From positions 1 through 21,362 of the IMG/VR virus record IMGVR_UViG_3300020204_000445: DNA of 21,362 bases; one strand, 5' to 3'. The position numbers and the translations under genes are program-made. Below the pieces are notes generated by a model. It ran no database searches. It was not told the DNA's origin and saw only the letters and a list, made by a program, of their open reading frames with translations. Source of the stretch: a virus. Below, piece by piece: positions 7,801-17,700 of the stretch (the stretch's first letter is position 1; each line of letters begins with the position of its first letter).

Positions 7801-10155
7801 ACTAAAAATTTTACATTATTTTTCGACCCACAAGGAATCCAACTTCAGGCACAATACAATATACATACTAGTAATTATTTGAGTTATTATAAAGGTGAAC
7901 CATTATACATAGTTTTTATGGTCAGAGGGGTTGATCCTTACAGTGGTAAACATAAGGTATGGTATGACTTGTCTAGACTATTCGGATATGATCCTGTTTT
8001 CAATCCAAATACAATATCTGTTGTAGGTGATTACTACTTGAATATTCCAATTCAAGCTGGTGGTCGTTGTGTTAGACATGATCAACTAGTTAACAATACT
8101 AGTACACAACCTGACGGAAACAACCAAAATGCGACACTTAAACTGTATCATAATTCTTATTTATTTGAACCTGGAGTAAATTGGAATTCTTATGATTCAG
8201 ATTTACACTTATATTATTCTTCACTAGATGGAACACAAATAGATAAGTTTCAACCACCCGGATTTTATAATGGTCAAATTAGTTTGGCTGGTTTTAATTT
8301 GACTGGAAGTGACGTGAAACAAACTACAACTTCATTAAAATTAGAAGTAAATGTACAAGGTACAAATGCATACGCTCAAGACGAATATATTGAAGGTGGA
8401 TCATACATAAGATATAGTACTGGGTCTGGGTTTAATGGTAATATCAGACCATATGCTTATTTTGGCCCCTCATACATCAATGGGTCGTATTCCACACCAA
8501 CACCACCATCATCAAGACCGATTCTTCAGATGACAGATAAATTTAAATTGGTAATGAGAACTGATAGATTACCAACTGGTACTGATCTAGATACGTTGGG
8601 AACCAACACATTCTCATTTCAGTGTAGCACAAGTTTGGGTTATTATTTTATTTCTGAGTCAGGAGTTACAAATACTATTTTGGGTGACTTAACACCAGAT
8701 CCTGCATTGGATGATTTTAATGATGATATTGTTACTGGAACTACGACACAACAAATTTTGGAGTCACTGACTTGTCAAGGGTTAAGGGATTTAGGTTGTT
8801 ATCAAGGTTATGGTACTAATTTAATCATTAAATCCCCTACAGATCCATGCAATACTAACACAAATAAAAACTTACCAGTTATAAAAGACGGATGTTATGT
8901 GCTTTTAAATGAACCATTTGGTAGTTTATTTGGACGTAACAATGACTTTACAATTTTGAACGAATGGAAATTAAGATTTCGTACAACGCTAGCTCTTTGT
9001 CGTGGAGTTGTTTCACAAAGTTTCAATAATTCTTGGGTTAATGGTGGATTGTTTGCTTTTCCATTTAGTAGTAATGTTTTCTTTGATTCTAATAATAAAC
9101 CATATGTAAGAAGGGTTGGGCCAAATGTACAAGGACAATCAGTTGAGTATAGTTTTTGTGGACTACAACTAGCTTTCGAAGAACAATCAAATAATTTTTA
9201 TTATAGGTCTAGCCCATATAATACAGCAAATGGTTTTATTGGTGCTTCATATAGTTCTGATTTTTATAGAAGACAGTCAAATACCAAGTACTTAAAGTAT
9301 CCGACAACAATGGTTGATTTAGGCCCACAATATTTTTGGACAAAAGATGTCTACTATTCGGATGCGTACTACGGGTATATTATGGATAATCTTGATCCAA
9401 CAACTTATGGCCCGACCGAAAATTTAACATCCATATTCGCACTATCACGTATTATAAATGCCAATGAGTTTTTTTCTGCTGGTGTAGTAAGAGGATTATT
9501 TTCTAGAACAAATTTAAGAGTAGATGGTGATTATGCACAAATGTTACAAATAAATTCACAGTATGGTATCAACCCATTTAATGTTGAAAATTATCCAGAC
9601 ACGGGTGTAAATGATTCACCAATATATTTCGGATTAGTTCCAACCACAATACAAAACATAACAAAACCTGTTTTTGGTATCTTTTATTCGGGGGAAACTA
9701 CGGATAGAGATTTGATTTCGCCAAAACGAATTGATTATACATCAACTGGATCAATTGCCAATTTTGTTGCGGATAACTTACCTGTTATAAATCAAAAAGT
9801 TCCATTCTATCCTTGGAAAAATAATGGGTTTTCAAGTGTTGGGACAACAACTCCACCATCCATTTTTGGTAATGAATCGAATAGTTGGATTACGGATAAA
9901 AATTCTTTTTCAGCGTTTACATATCAAAGACTTGATAGATTTTACTTTCCATTTTTTGTTGGTGGTAACCAACAAGTTGAAAATTTATTGGGGTATATCT
10001 ATCAAACAAATCCATCAGGCTTGAATTTACCAAATGTTGTTCCTGGTACAACAAACCTAGAAACACTTACGTCAGGGCCATTTTATTTTTATTTCGGAAT
10101 AAAAAATGGCGCAACAGCGATAGATAAATTCAGAGAAAAATATATTCCGAATTAA
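4897..10155 (+). CDS. Giant virion structural protein with carboxypeptidase-regulatory-like N-terminus and internal hydrophobic segment
   Basis: A 1752-residue protein, almost certainly virion structural, between the gp6-like gene and other tail genes. Residues about 48-165 look like one or two carboxypeptidase-regulatory-like beta sandwiches (GRVIVNDGFGVPNVKVSVF; T-D-T-N-E-D-G-Y; NSSGDFMIMGVPLGEHQL). The long remainder is beta-rich, Asn/Tyr/Thr-rich and looks like fibre or baseplate periphery. Residues 508-557 are strongly hydrophobic with helix-like composition (about 50 residues, broken by R542-E543). A basic stretch follows (about 564-592) with C560, C572, the cluster C601-x-x-C604-x-C606, and C622. 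No signal peptide is visible. By position it could be a functional counterpart of T4 gp7, but I see no sequence proof, and the downstream 1217-residue protein carries the better gp7/gpI-like signal. A 15-bp tandem duplication lies at 7600-7629. As a gene it is certain; its function is not. Confidence 0.93.
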   Translation: MSNSYRIRTQVGVDQQVNVQLDQDFDQLEILSLKIRQEDVYPRFCADYGVVAGRVIVNDGFGVPNVKVSVFVPLDQVDVQNEIISNLYPYRTVTDTNEDGYRYNLLPYDKQHGGHTPTGTFPSKQDIITNPVLIEIYEKYYKFTVKTNSSGDFMIMGVPLGEHQLVMDCDLSDIGPFSLSTQDLVDIGLALPEEVDGNKFPASNNLAFLPQIVNQIKTIQVQPFWGDPETCQIRITRQDFNLVDSGVKIIPSALFMGSLFTNVDEQSLSKRCRPKNGIGKLCNLTSGPGEIIAVRQTIFNDKNGYPILEQANLPSGGKVIDTDGVFVFNVPMNMDYVTTNEFGEQIISLDPNVGIPTSGKYRFKIKYDQPPTFEKREIRRGYYLVPNIKEYGWNQSQTDPAYNINTNSTEYKKFQSSYYFGLDWSGYTNGFPPTNNEFINRMSEMINCEDTFYQLKYKKVYTTAALIDNFKSGIFVNRFVAIKDITDETCEGTINKFPATDANYKFDFIYFVVNILLTILTPILFVLIIILHVLSLLLTFLREFFILVILPVLKLVYRLCNWARKIGFRVKCKKPPTPSEIRKRFPDLKKLKIPMLTYPDCQACDCSGEDISGGGGFEDISCNADLNIPENWTQPYNVNNWDLIEFEKIQYMWAGWGWDEVEPRGWPYEQRIPKAENGNNTIRNWYYYVNCLPTWETINMFSLKGNYFDHPSGWSGNGGISRIGVSFNPYFNQGIQHYDNVIALLVDEQCFTSLSGQTLLTFQNPNLSKDLNAANVISGRTYTNTGITVNYADPINTDQPNLSVTYQIGGNAPLQGNDSKYFFPSDLEYFQVITGMSYNQFVDMQVSYFTSGGINYYCSNVVFNVNRDPTMPIPQQNLATYIQRNTQIIGYTDCFGNPRSENLGPNNLGPNNTFPPYERCMRVVAGQTPQITNSWLDPTLHTTPLGSAATINIVSYNTSCNDNLYKRLTKNFTLFFDPQGIQLQAQYNIHTSNYLSYYKGEPLYIVFMVRGVDPYSGKHKVWYDLSRLFGYDPVFNPNTISVVGDYYLNIPIQAGGRCVRHDQLVNNTSTQPDGNNQNATLKLYHNSYLFEPGVNWNSYDSDLHLYYSSLDGTQIDKFQPPGFYNGQISLAGFNLTGSDVKQTTTSLKLEVNVQGTNAYAQDEYIEGGSYIRYSTGSGFNGNIRPYAYFGPSYINGSYSTPTPPSSRPILQMTDKFKLVMRTDRLPTGTDLDTLGTNTFSFQCSTSLGYYFISESGVTNTILGDLTPDPALDDFNDDIVTGTTTQQILESLTCQGLRDLGCYQGYGTNLIIKSPTDPCNTNTNKNLPVIKDGCYVLLNEPFGSLFGRNNDFTILNEWKLRFRTTLALCRGVVSQSFNNSWVNGGLFAFPFSSNVFFDSNNKPYVRRVGPNVQGQSVEYSFCGLQLAFEEQSNNFYYRSSPYNTANGFIGASYSSDFYRRQSNTKYLKYPTTMVDLGPQYFWTKDVYYSDAYYGYIMDNLDPTTYGPTENLTSIFALSRIINANEFFSAGVVRGLFSRTNLRVDGDYAQMLQINSQYGINPFNVENYPDTGVNDSPIYFGLVPTTIQNITKPVFGIFYSGETTDRDLISPKRIDYTSTGSIANFVADNLPVINQKVPFYPWKNNGFSSVGTTTPPSIFGNESNSWITDKNSFSAFTYQRLDRFYFPFFVGGNQQVENLLGYIYQTNPSGLNLPNVVPGTTNLETLTSGPFYFYFGIKNGATAIDKFREKYIPN
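7600..7629 (+). repeat. 15-bp in-frame tandem duplication
   Basis: Bases 7600-7614 and 7615-7629 are identical at 14 of 15 positions. They encode Asn-Leu-Gly-Pro-Asn twice in a row inside the 1752-residue protein. The only difference is at the third position of the Pro codon (cca/ccc). This looks like a recent slippage duplication in a loop. Confidence 0.7.
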
Positions 10156-10159
10156 AATT

Positions 10160-11902
10160 ATGGATGTACAAAACTATCTTGTTGTAAAACCTGATTTATT
10201 GAATGCCGCGGCACCACAAACGGATATCAATATTAATACACAACTTAATGAAACTCAGTCACAACTTATCGAGTATGATCAAACATCTAATGTTAGTTTG
10301 ATCACAATATTCGACAATGAAAGACAAGCTTCAAATACTTTCAGACCAACATTCAAGATTAATTACATTTATGAAAATAATATAGTTGGGTATTGTCCAA
10401 ATCCCAGTTGGTCAAATTACTTGAATAATCTCTACTATACACAACCTTTGGGTTCTTTGGTGTCTCAACAATGGAGTGGACTTCCATCGTACCAAGAGTT
10501 TGAATTTATTCGTACAGATGTCACAAACAACCAACTAAACACTCAACCATTTAATGGTTTTATTATAAAAAGTTCTTCAACTTACAACTGGGCGGTTAGA
10601 TTGTCATATCCATTTGAGAACCTCACAGGTGTCACAATGTCTTACGATTTTGCAAATGCTAATCAATTCACATGGAGTTCGAGTGATGGTATACCTTTTA
10701 TTATCTCAACAGGCACTGATAATGGTTTGCAAATATTACAATTCAATTGTCCAGTAAAACACGGATTATCTATCGGAGAGTATGTTGAATTATCTAATGC
10801 ATTTAACTATAATGGTGTTAATACCTATCAAGTTTATGCCCTAGGAAATAATACCTATGGATCCGATGAATACATTTTTAATCTATACAATGTCGGGTAT
10901 ACAGGTAATACTTTTTTTTCAGGTAAAATAGGAACGTTCAAAAGAATAGTTGACATCTACAACTCGGGGGAAACTAAATCTAGATATTATGTTAGAAATC
11001 ACAAAATAATATCTAATACTGAAGATAGTATGATCACTAGAAGTGGTTTTGAAGAAAACGCGTATGCAAACAAATCATCTTACCAACTATCAGCTCTTAC
11101 ACCAAATAAAATAGCTAACATTTTTCAATACCAAAGTTCATATACGTACAATGTGACTTTTGAACGTGACTTGGATTTGACAAATTTATTGGATAATAAT
11201 AAAAAACCTATTTCTGAAATTTTTGCAACATTTCAGTGGGTTGGTTATTTTGGACGGCACAATAGACTACAACGAGGATGGCAATTGAATTTGACTAGTG
11301 GATCCACAAACACATGGTTTAATTTAAATAACACCAATGCTATAGAAACAAATCGCAATTTAGTTTATACTAGGGTTGAAAGATCACTCAACACTACCAC
11401 ATTATACTACTTTAACTTTACGGTTAATTTACCGAAACAAAGTGGTGATACGGTTTATGGTGATTTTTGTGAATACAACGACTCGGAACAACTTGAAAGA
11501 GTTATTTCACCGTATATGAATAAATTTTCTTATAATCAAGCTTTGTTCACATCAGATTTGACAACAAATCAAACAAACCCTAACGGTTATTATTATCAAG
11601 TTCATTTTCCCGTGAGAATAAAAACATTTTCAAATTATATTGAAACCGCAGCACCGAATACTGTGACGGACATTCCGAGCTACGCTTATTTTTCAGAAAA
11701 TCAAAATCTTTGGTTGTGGAGAGATCTTTATACATATGGGTTTATTGATGAAGACAATAGAGGAGTTGATTTTCCATTCCTTAATGAAGCACATTACCCA
11801 TTTGGAAATATAACATTCAGATTATTTTCCGATGAGTCATCATTCAACCCGACTGATTTTTATCAGATAACAATAGAACCTTTAACTGATCCTTGTGAAT
11901 AA
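10160..11902 (+). CDS. Putative baseplate or tail structural protein (580 aa)
   Basis: A 580-residue protein of unassigned family, four bases after the 1752-codon gene and overlapping the next gene by 8 bases. It is beta-rich and Asn/Tyr/Thr-rich like its neighbours, without signal peptide or membrane segment. Recognisable local patterns are KHGLSIGEYVELSNAF near residues 199-214, which resembles a short beta-roll or strand pair, and SRYYVRNHKI near 275. A C-terminal half with repeated aromatic strands follows (FATFQWVGYFGRHNRLQRG). By position it might be the counterpart of T4 gp8 (334 residues), which follows gp7, but I cannot see sequence similarity. The start ATG follows the junction aattaaaatt, an A-rich leader without Shine-Dalgarno. 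Structural role is inferred from context and composition. Confidence 0.85.
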   Translation: MDVQNYLVVKPDLLNAAAPQTDININTQLNETQSQLIEYDQTSNVSLITIFDNERQASNTFRPTFKINYIYENNIVGYCPNPSWSNYLNNLYYTQPLGSLVSQQWSGLPSYQEFEFIRTDVTNNQLNTQPFNGFIIKSSSTYNWAVRLSYPFENLTGVTMSYDFANANQFTWSSSDGIPFIISTGTDNGLQILQFNCPVKHGLSIGEYVELSNAFNYNGVNTYQVYALGNNTYGSDEYIFNLYNVGYTGNTFFSGKIGTFKRIVDIYNSGETKSRYYVRNHKIISNTEDSMITRSGFEENAYANKSSYQLSALTPNKIANIFQYQSSYTYNVTFERDLDLTNLLDNNKKPISEIFATFQWVGYFGRHNRLQRGWQLNLTSGSTNTWFNLNNTNAIETNRNLVYTRVERSLNTTTLYYFNFTVNLPKQSGDTVYGDFCEYNDSEQLERVISPYMNKFSYNQALFTSDLTTNQTNPNGYYYQVHFPVRIKTFSNYIETAAPNTVTDIPSYAYFSENQNLWLWRDLYTYGFIDEDNRGVDFPFLNEAHYPFGNITFRLFSDESSFNPTDFYQITIEPLTDPCE

Positions 11903-12716
11903 AATAGAAGTTATATTTAACAATCAACCAAAAGACTTAATAATTCCGTTGGAGTCTTCTTGGGATTTTTATGGCCAACAAGATGGTGTTGAAAAATTCG
12001 AACAGAGTGTATTAGAACAAATAATCAATAAAGATCAAGATTTTGAGGTAACAAGGTTCGAACATAATTTGTATTATACAAATGTCAAAGAAGAAACTTC
12101 AATAAACTATGAATTTTGGTTATACAATCCAAATCTAATTAACACTTCACCAATCATACCTGCACTATCTGGTACTTGGGAAAATTCTTATACATCCAAG
12201 TTTTCGAATTTGGACATCTATTATCAAAAATCAAATTTTAAAAAATCTTTCTGGAAACTTGATTTGTATGATACACCAAACAATATCAATCAGAAAGCAT
12301 ACGTAACTATAATTTTACCAACACATCAAGGATTGTTACAAACAACTCAATTAGGTTTTTTTCAAAATGTATTCATAAAAAAACCAAAATATGTTTTAGA
12401 TTATTTGGGTGACAAAGAAGGATTTTTTATTTACTGGTTGAAAAAAAGGAATTATTTGGACATCGATACTTTTTATATGTCGGCAAAATTTTTTAATGGT
12501 AACACTGGTCAATTTATAAGAATGTTAAATAGACCACAATACCAATTGACTAATACATCAAACCCATTTTCTTTTAGTCAAGAAGATTATTTTTATTATC
12601 GAGTTAACTTAGACTATACCACACAGAAGTATCAAGTATCTAAGTTTCCAAATATAGTAAGAGTTGGAACTGAAATAGAGCCCATAAAATGGTATGAATA
12701 TGTAAATCCGACGTAA
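11895..12716 (+). CDS. Hypothetical virion-associated protein (273 aa)
   Basis: Not recognised. It starts with GTG at 11895, overlapping the end of the preceding gene by 8 bases, and its stop is directly followed by the ATG of the next gene. Such overlap suggests translational coupling. The protein is rich in aromatic residues (Tyr, Phe, Trp) and Asn, with short charged segments. It has no signal peptide, membrane helix or cysteine motif that I can see. A lysine-rich segment lies in the middle (YLGDKEGFFIYWLKKRNYLD, about residues 169-188). The beginning (MNKIEVIFNNQPKDLIIPL) looks like a natural start. Its place in an uninterrupted tail-gene series suggests a structural or assembly role; nothing more can be said. 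Confidence 0.8.
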   Translation: MNKIEVIFNNQPKDLIIPLESSWDFYGQQDGVEKFEQSVLEQIINKDQDFEVTRFEHNLYYTNVKEETSINYEFWLYNPNLINTSPIIPALSGTWENSYTSKFSNLDIYYQKSNFKKSFWKLDLYDTPNNINQKAYVTIILPTHQGLLQTTQLGFFQNVFIKKPKYVLDYLGDKEGFFIYWLKKRNYLDIDTFYMSAKFFNGNTGQFIRMLNRPQYQLTNTSNPFSFSQEDYFYYRVNLDYTTQKYQVSKFPNIVRVGTEIEPIKWYEYVNPT

Positions 12717-13799
12717 ATGGAATCCCAAATAATAAAAATTAAAATATCACCTGAATTTTTGTTGACTAATAAAACAGAAATTCAAGTTTCTGGAGAAACA
12801 TACGGTGTCTATTCAGGTATTACACAGATGTTGAGGGGTGGCCCCAATGAAACATCTTTATTTACTGGCTTTACGATCCCAATTTTATTGACACAGACAA
12901 CGATTGATGTTGGATATTTTTCCGTTTTTGATGGTGCGATTTCTCAATTGAATGTTGTTACAAATTTTGTTTTTTCTTCAACAACAGGCAATCCATACAC
13001 TTGGTACATTTATAACACCTCTGATGTTGAATTTAAGTCGTTTCTTAATTTATCGGCTTACAAAGTTGATTGGGGTGATGGATCACCACTTGAAACAATT
13101 ACAGAGTATACACCAAATTCAATTGTACATAATTATCCCAATTCACCAAGTGGTTATACAATTACACTTCAACAAATCAATCCTTGGGGGAATACGACGA
13201 TCTTCAAACAAATTGAAACACCATACCAAATTGTACCAATCTTAGATCCAACTGGTGAGGCTTTTTTTACACCGATGGTCGGTAGTTGGATAGGAACACC
13301 TATATCATATAATTTTATTTTCAGTGGGGATGCCATCAACACCGTACCAGCACAAGTAAGTTCCGCATACATAACAGTCCCATTCACTGTTAGTGGTATA
13401 ACAACGTCACGAATAAGAGAATTATACATCTATGGCCCACCACCCAATTATATTATCAATGTACCAGTAATACAAAATGGAGATATATTCGGAATTATTA
13501 CAGATCTTAATCCTGTTTTTACCGCCTATACTATACAAGATATTAACTTTTATGATTATAGTGATGGAACAACTCTATACTTTCTAAATTCTAGTGGTTT
13601 GACATCCGATCATTTGGTTGCAGAACCTTTAGTGAAAGAAGAATTTTTATTAGGTGTTGTATCTGAACCTGAAGTACAATCGGACATTTTTATTGATCGA
13701 GGAAAAAACTCAGCATATGAACGTATACAAAGATTGGGCGAAGTGGATAGTATGAGGGATTTATTAACTTATGGATATGGTTTTTTTGAAGTGAGCTAA
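12717..13799 (+). CDS. Virion structural protein with PKD-like domain (360 aa)
   Basis: A 360-residue protein whose ATG abuts the previous stop codon. Residues about 100-165 contain a PKD-like beta-sandwich signature: KVDWGDGSP at 116-124, then HNYPNSPSGYTITL at 138-151, matching the usual W-G-D-G ... H-x-Y ... Y-x-V/I-x-L pattern. PKD domains are common in extracellular and surface proteins, especially in Bacteroidota, and occur in phage tail proteins. The C-terminus has a charged helical region (DIFIDRGKNSAYERIQRLGE, about 322-341) followed by a short aromatic end (YGYGFFEVS). This contrasts with the beta-rich remainder and may be the attachment segment to the baseplate or tail. There is no signal peptide. 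Role as a tail decoration or fibre-like protein is inferred. Confidence 0.82.
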   Translation: MESQIIKIKISPEFLLTNKTEIQVSGETYGVYSGITQMLRGGPNETSLFTGFTIPILLTQTTIDVGYFSVFDGAISQLNVVTNFVFSSTTGNPYTWYIYNTSDVEFKSFLNLSAYKVDWGDGSPLETITEYTPNSIVHNYPNSPSGYTITLQQINPWGNTTIFKQIETPYQIVPILDPTGEAFFTPMVGSWIGTPISYNFIFSGDAINTVPAQVSSAYITVPFTVSGITTSRIRELYIYGPPPNYIINVPVIQNGDIFGIITDLNPVFTAYTIQDINFYDYSDGTTLYFLNSSGLTSDHLVAEPLVKEEFLLGVVSEPEVQSDIFIDRGKNSAYERIQRLGEVDSMRDLLTYGYGFFEVS

Positions 13800-13812
13800 A
13801 ATGAAATTTTGA

Positions 13813-13824
13813 TATTTATAAATA
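13813..13824. promoter_or_regulatory. 12-bp palindrome containing a T4-type late-promoter octamer on both strands
   Basis: TATTTATAAATA is a perfect palindrome. It contains TATAAATA (13817-13824), identical to the T4 late-promoter core, seven bases before the ATG at 13832 in one of the few real gaps between genes. If used, transcription would start at or very near the ATG, giving an almost leaderless mRNA. In AT-rich sequence this octamer is expected by chance a few times per 20 kb, so position is the main argument. A late sigma-like factor is not in the window. Confidence 0.35.
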
Positions 13825-13831
13825 AAAAAAA

Positions 13832-14740
13832 ATGGCAATAGGAACATACGGAACAATCAGACCTGCGGACTGCTCACCTGAAGATGTAGAAATTCTAATG
13901 AACTACACCCCTTCAAGGGACGTGACAAACGATTTTGTTCTCACCAAATTGGACGCGACTCAGATATTGAGACCGTATTTTAATAACGCACAAACTGGTG
14001 GAAATTCAAATGAAATTTTGGGTGGGTTGTATAACTTAAGATTACCAGCTGAAACATTTACTCAATTGGGGATTTACACTTTGTACATCAGACCTGCACA
14101 AATTAGAACATCAATCACAGATTGTAATGTTCTCTCAGCATTACCCAATGTTAAAGGGATTATAATTGACTTATCAAACGTACCAAGTCAATATGTTAAC
14201 AAGTTTCAAGCACAAGGTTTAGTAGGATTTAGAGTTGAATATCTTGACAGTAATGGAAGTAAAATACCAAACTTTTTTAGAATAATTACATCAAACTTTT
14301 TTTGTGAAGCAATTGTTCAAAATCTTACAAACACATCACAAAAATCTATAAGATATAGATATAGTGAAGGACAAACCAATTTAGTTTTTTGTACTGTATC
14401 ACCGAGTAGTTCACCAAGTAATAATCCAGCGGCAACACCTTATATTGGACAACCCGGACAAAATATTGTAATATCAAATACATTTTTTAATCCAGTAACC
14501 GTTGAGGTTCAAGTTACTCAATATGATTTGGAAACATTGAATATTGCATTCTATGGTAATCAAACCAAATCTATGGAAGATGGTATCTACACAATATATG
14601 ATCCACAAAATAATATCTATTCACAATTCAATCTTTATGAAATTAAAGATGAGTTTGACAACTTATTATATGAAGTTAAACAGAACAGAGGAGAAAACAT
14701 TGATTTCAGTAAATCATTTCAATTAATTACACAACAATAA
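13832..14740 (+). CDS. Putative virion structural protein (302 aa)
   Basis: Not recognised as a named family. It follows a 32-base gap with an A-rich leader (aataaaaaaaa) and a possible late-promoter octamer, so it may begin its own transcript that continues into the 1217-codon gene 4 bases downstream. Features seen: an N-terminal soluble segment (GTYGTIRPADCSPEDVEILM), four cysteines (in TIRPADC, ITDC, FFCEA and FCTV), a Ser/Pro/Asn-rich linker at about 190-205 (SPSSSPSNNPAATP), and beta-rich surroundings. The C-terminal part (IYTIYDPQNNIYSQFNLYEI) is Asn/Tyr-rich. There is no membrane segment or signal peptide. Its position directly before the gpI-like gene suggests a baseplate or fibre-connector role, which is inference only. 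Confidence 0.82.
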   Translation: MAIGTYGTIRPADCSPEDVEILMNYTPSRDVTNDFVLTKLDATQILRPYFNNAQTGGNSNEILGGLYNLRLPAETFTQLGIYTLYIRPAQIRTSITDCNVLSALPNVKGIIIDLSNVPSQYVNKFQAQGLVGFRVEYLDSNGSKIPNFFRIITSNFFCEAIVQNLTNTSQKSIRYRYSEGQTNLVFCTVSPSSSPSNNPAATPYIGQPGQNIVISNTFFNPVTVEVQVTQYDLETLNIAFYGNQTKSMEDGIYTIYDPQNNIYSQFNLYEIKDEFDNLLYEVKQNRGENIDFSKSFQLITQQ

Positions 14741-14744
14741 GTGA

Positions 14745-17700
14745 ATGGTAAGAAGGTTTTTTCGAACTAACGGAGCATCAGGAGCCGATACACCATTTGA
14801 TAATCTTGTTGGTTTACAAACGGTTACAGGTGGCGGACTTACTCAAGGTAATTTTGAGTTTGATATCTCTTTGTCTGAAAAAAACAATAGAACTTTTAAT
14901 ATTGGAGTTTTTGGTGATCCTATATCACTAGATTTTTTGGGATTAACATCAGTTAATGAGTCAAGAGAACTTCAAGCAAAAGAATATAGGGTATTCCCAA
15001 ACATTGATCTTTCTTTAGTAACAAATTTTACTTTATATGGTTCATTAAGAAAACGTCTTGAAGTATCAGTACAAAGAATACTTGGTTTTTTTCCAGCTGG
15101 ACTACAAATTGATTTTTTGAATCTTGATTACTCTACAGGTAACACGGCATATAATATCTCTTATAATCAAATACCCAATTTAACAACCTTAACAATTGAT
15201 GTTAATAAAATTCAAAACCCTTTTTCAATCGATTATAGTTCTAAATCTAAAATCAATTTACAAACTAGAGAGGCGGAATTTTCACCTATAAGGGATTTAA
15301 CTAATAGGTTTAGGGATTATGTATTGGTTGTTAATGATATCAGTTATACACTTATTGATTTTAGACCATCCAACAGTTTAACTTCTGGTACAATCATTTT
15401 GAAAGTTTCAGGTCAACCTTTTAGCTCAAGTACCACAAACTTGAATCTTTTAATAAGACCGAGTGATTTTTATGTTGAAAAAATATTTTCAGAAGATTTT
15501 GATGAAGTTGTTCAGTTTCTTTTGAACCGATTAGTTGTACCCAAATATACAGCAACGTTTACTGTTCCTGTTGAAGGGGACAATGGTATAGTCGGATTTC
15601 AAGTTCAGTCGGTGACGTTTCCTTTAGATGGTAGTTGGAATTTAGATATAAGAACAAATAATTTTGAAAATTATTTAGAAAAATTAAATACTATTGGTCA
15701 ACAATATGATGAATTTAAAACTAATCTTGTAACAAGATTCTTGACAACCAATTCTTTTCTAGAATTTGATACGCCCGACCAAAAAGTATTTAAAATACTT
15801 CAGATATACGGAAGAAGTTTTGATCAAATTAAATTGTACATTTCAGCACTTGCAAATATGACAAGTGTACAATATCAATTAGGGGATACGATACCTGACG
15901 AATTGGTAAAATATTTGGCAGAAACTTTGGGTTGGAGTATCAATATATCACCTATTGTTCAACAAAATTATCTACAATCTACACTATCCACTTCGGGAAT
16001 AAGTCAGTATGACGGATATTCTAGAGAATTAACCGATAACGAAATTAACTATAATTTTTATCAAAACTTGATACTAAATTCTGCTTATTTGTATAAATCT
16101 AAAGGTACAAGAAAAGCTATTGAGTTTTTGTTAAGGTTTTTAGGAATACCAGAAGCGGTCACTGAGTTTAATGAATTTGTTTACGTCGCCGATCGAAGAA
16201 TAGATATGCGACAATTCTACGACCAACTGTTTCAAATTACTGGTGGAACCTACGTCGATGTAATTACAGAGTATGATAGTCAAATAACTTACAAAATTTA
16301 TGGTATTACATACACAGGTTTCAGTTCTACAACAATCGTTCAATCGGTGAGCGTGAATTTTGACAATTATCCAGTTGATGAGTTTGGGTATCCTTATGCA
16401 CCCGTTGAGACTGATGATTACTATTTTGAAAAAGGTGCGGGGTGGTTTGAATCAACACCACAACATAGAAGTCCTGAAATAGTAGATCCTACTTTTTCTG
16501 TCTTTACAGGATCGAGTCCATATGTACAAACACAATTACAACCTTTTACATATGGACAAGAATATTTCCAAAGATTTAGATCTTTCCCTTACATGAATTT
16601 GGGATTCAACTTAAAATTGGTAAGAGATAATAAAAAATCTTGGCAACCACCAATATTGAGAAAAAGTACTAACGCTAATTTAAATGCTTACTACATTGTA
16701 CAAGATGATAAATTAACGTTGAATGCTAAAAATACTGAGATTTTTCTAAACCCTGGACAAGGTTTGTTATATGATGTATGGTATATGTCAAGAAACTTTA
16801 ATTATCCAATACCAAATTCAGGTATGACACCCGCTTATCCAAGTTTTGGTAGTTACGATTGGAGTTTCATTGACCCAGAAGCTAATAAAAAAACATTTTT
16901 TGAATTCCAAATTGACTTTGTAAGATCTACAATCGATGTTAGAGATAGATGGTTTAGTACGGATGGAAAAACGAGTGGTTATTCATCGTTATTAGATATA
17001 TTTTATAATTTTTTACAATCAAATCAAAATGCTGGTGTATCGAATTATGACTTCAACTATAAAAAATTAATTGAGTATGTTAACGGAATTGGAACGAATT
17101 GGATCTGTTTGATAGAACAATTTGTACCAGCTACAACTATCTGGCAGACAGGTGTAAGATATGAAAATTCTGCGATGCAAAGACAAAAATTTGTTTGGAA
17201 AAAACAAGAACCTTGTTATTTAGTCTCACTTCAAGTTCCATTACCATCACCAACACCAACAATTACATCTACTCAAACATCAACCAACACATCTACTCCA
17301 ACAAATACTCAAACACCAACAAATACTCTAACACCTACTCAAACACCAACAAATACTCTAACACCAACTGAAACACCTACTCAAACACCAACAGAAACTC
17401 CTACACCAACAAATACTCTAACACCAACTGAAACCCCAACAGAAACTCCTACACCTACAAATACTGTGACACCAACCGAAACACCTATAAATAGCCCAAC
17501 ACCAACAGAAACACCAACAGAAACACCGACAGAAACACCAACAGAAACCCCAACAGAAACACCAACAGAAACACCGACAGAAACACCTACACCTACAAAT
17601 ACACCAACACCTACAAATACACCAACACCTACAGAAACTCCTACACCTACAAATACTGAAACACCTACCGAAACTCCTACACCTACAAATACCGAAACTC

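Noticed and set aside
13801-13812. Mini-ORF atg aaa ttt tga in the gap before the 302-codon gene
   Set aside because: Three codons without leader or conservation evidence; most likely chance.
17485-17494. TATAAATA late-promoter octamer inside the Thr/Pro tract
   Set aside because: It lies within a coding repeat with no gene start nearby and is expected by chance in AT-rich DNA.
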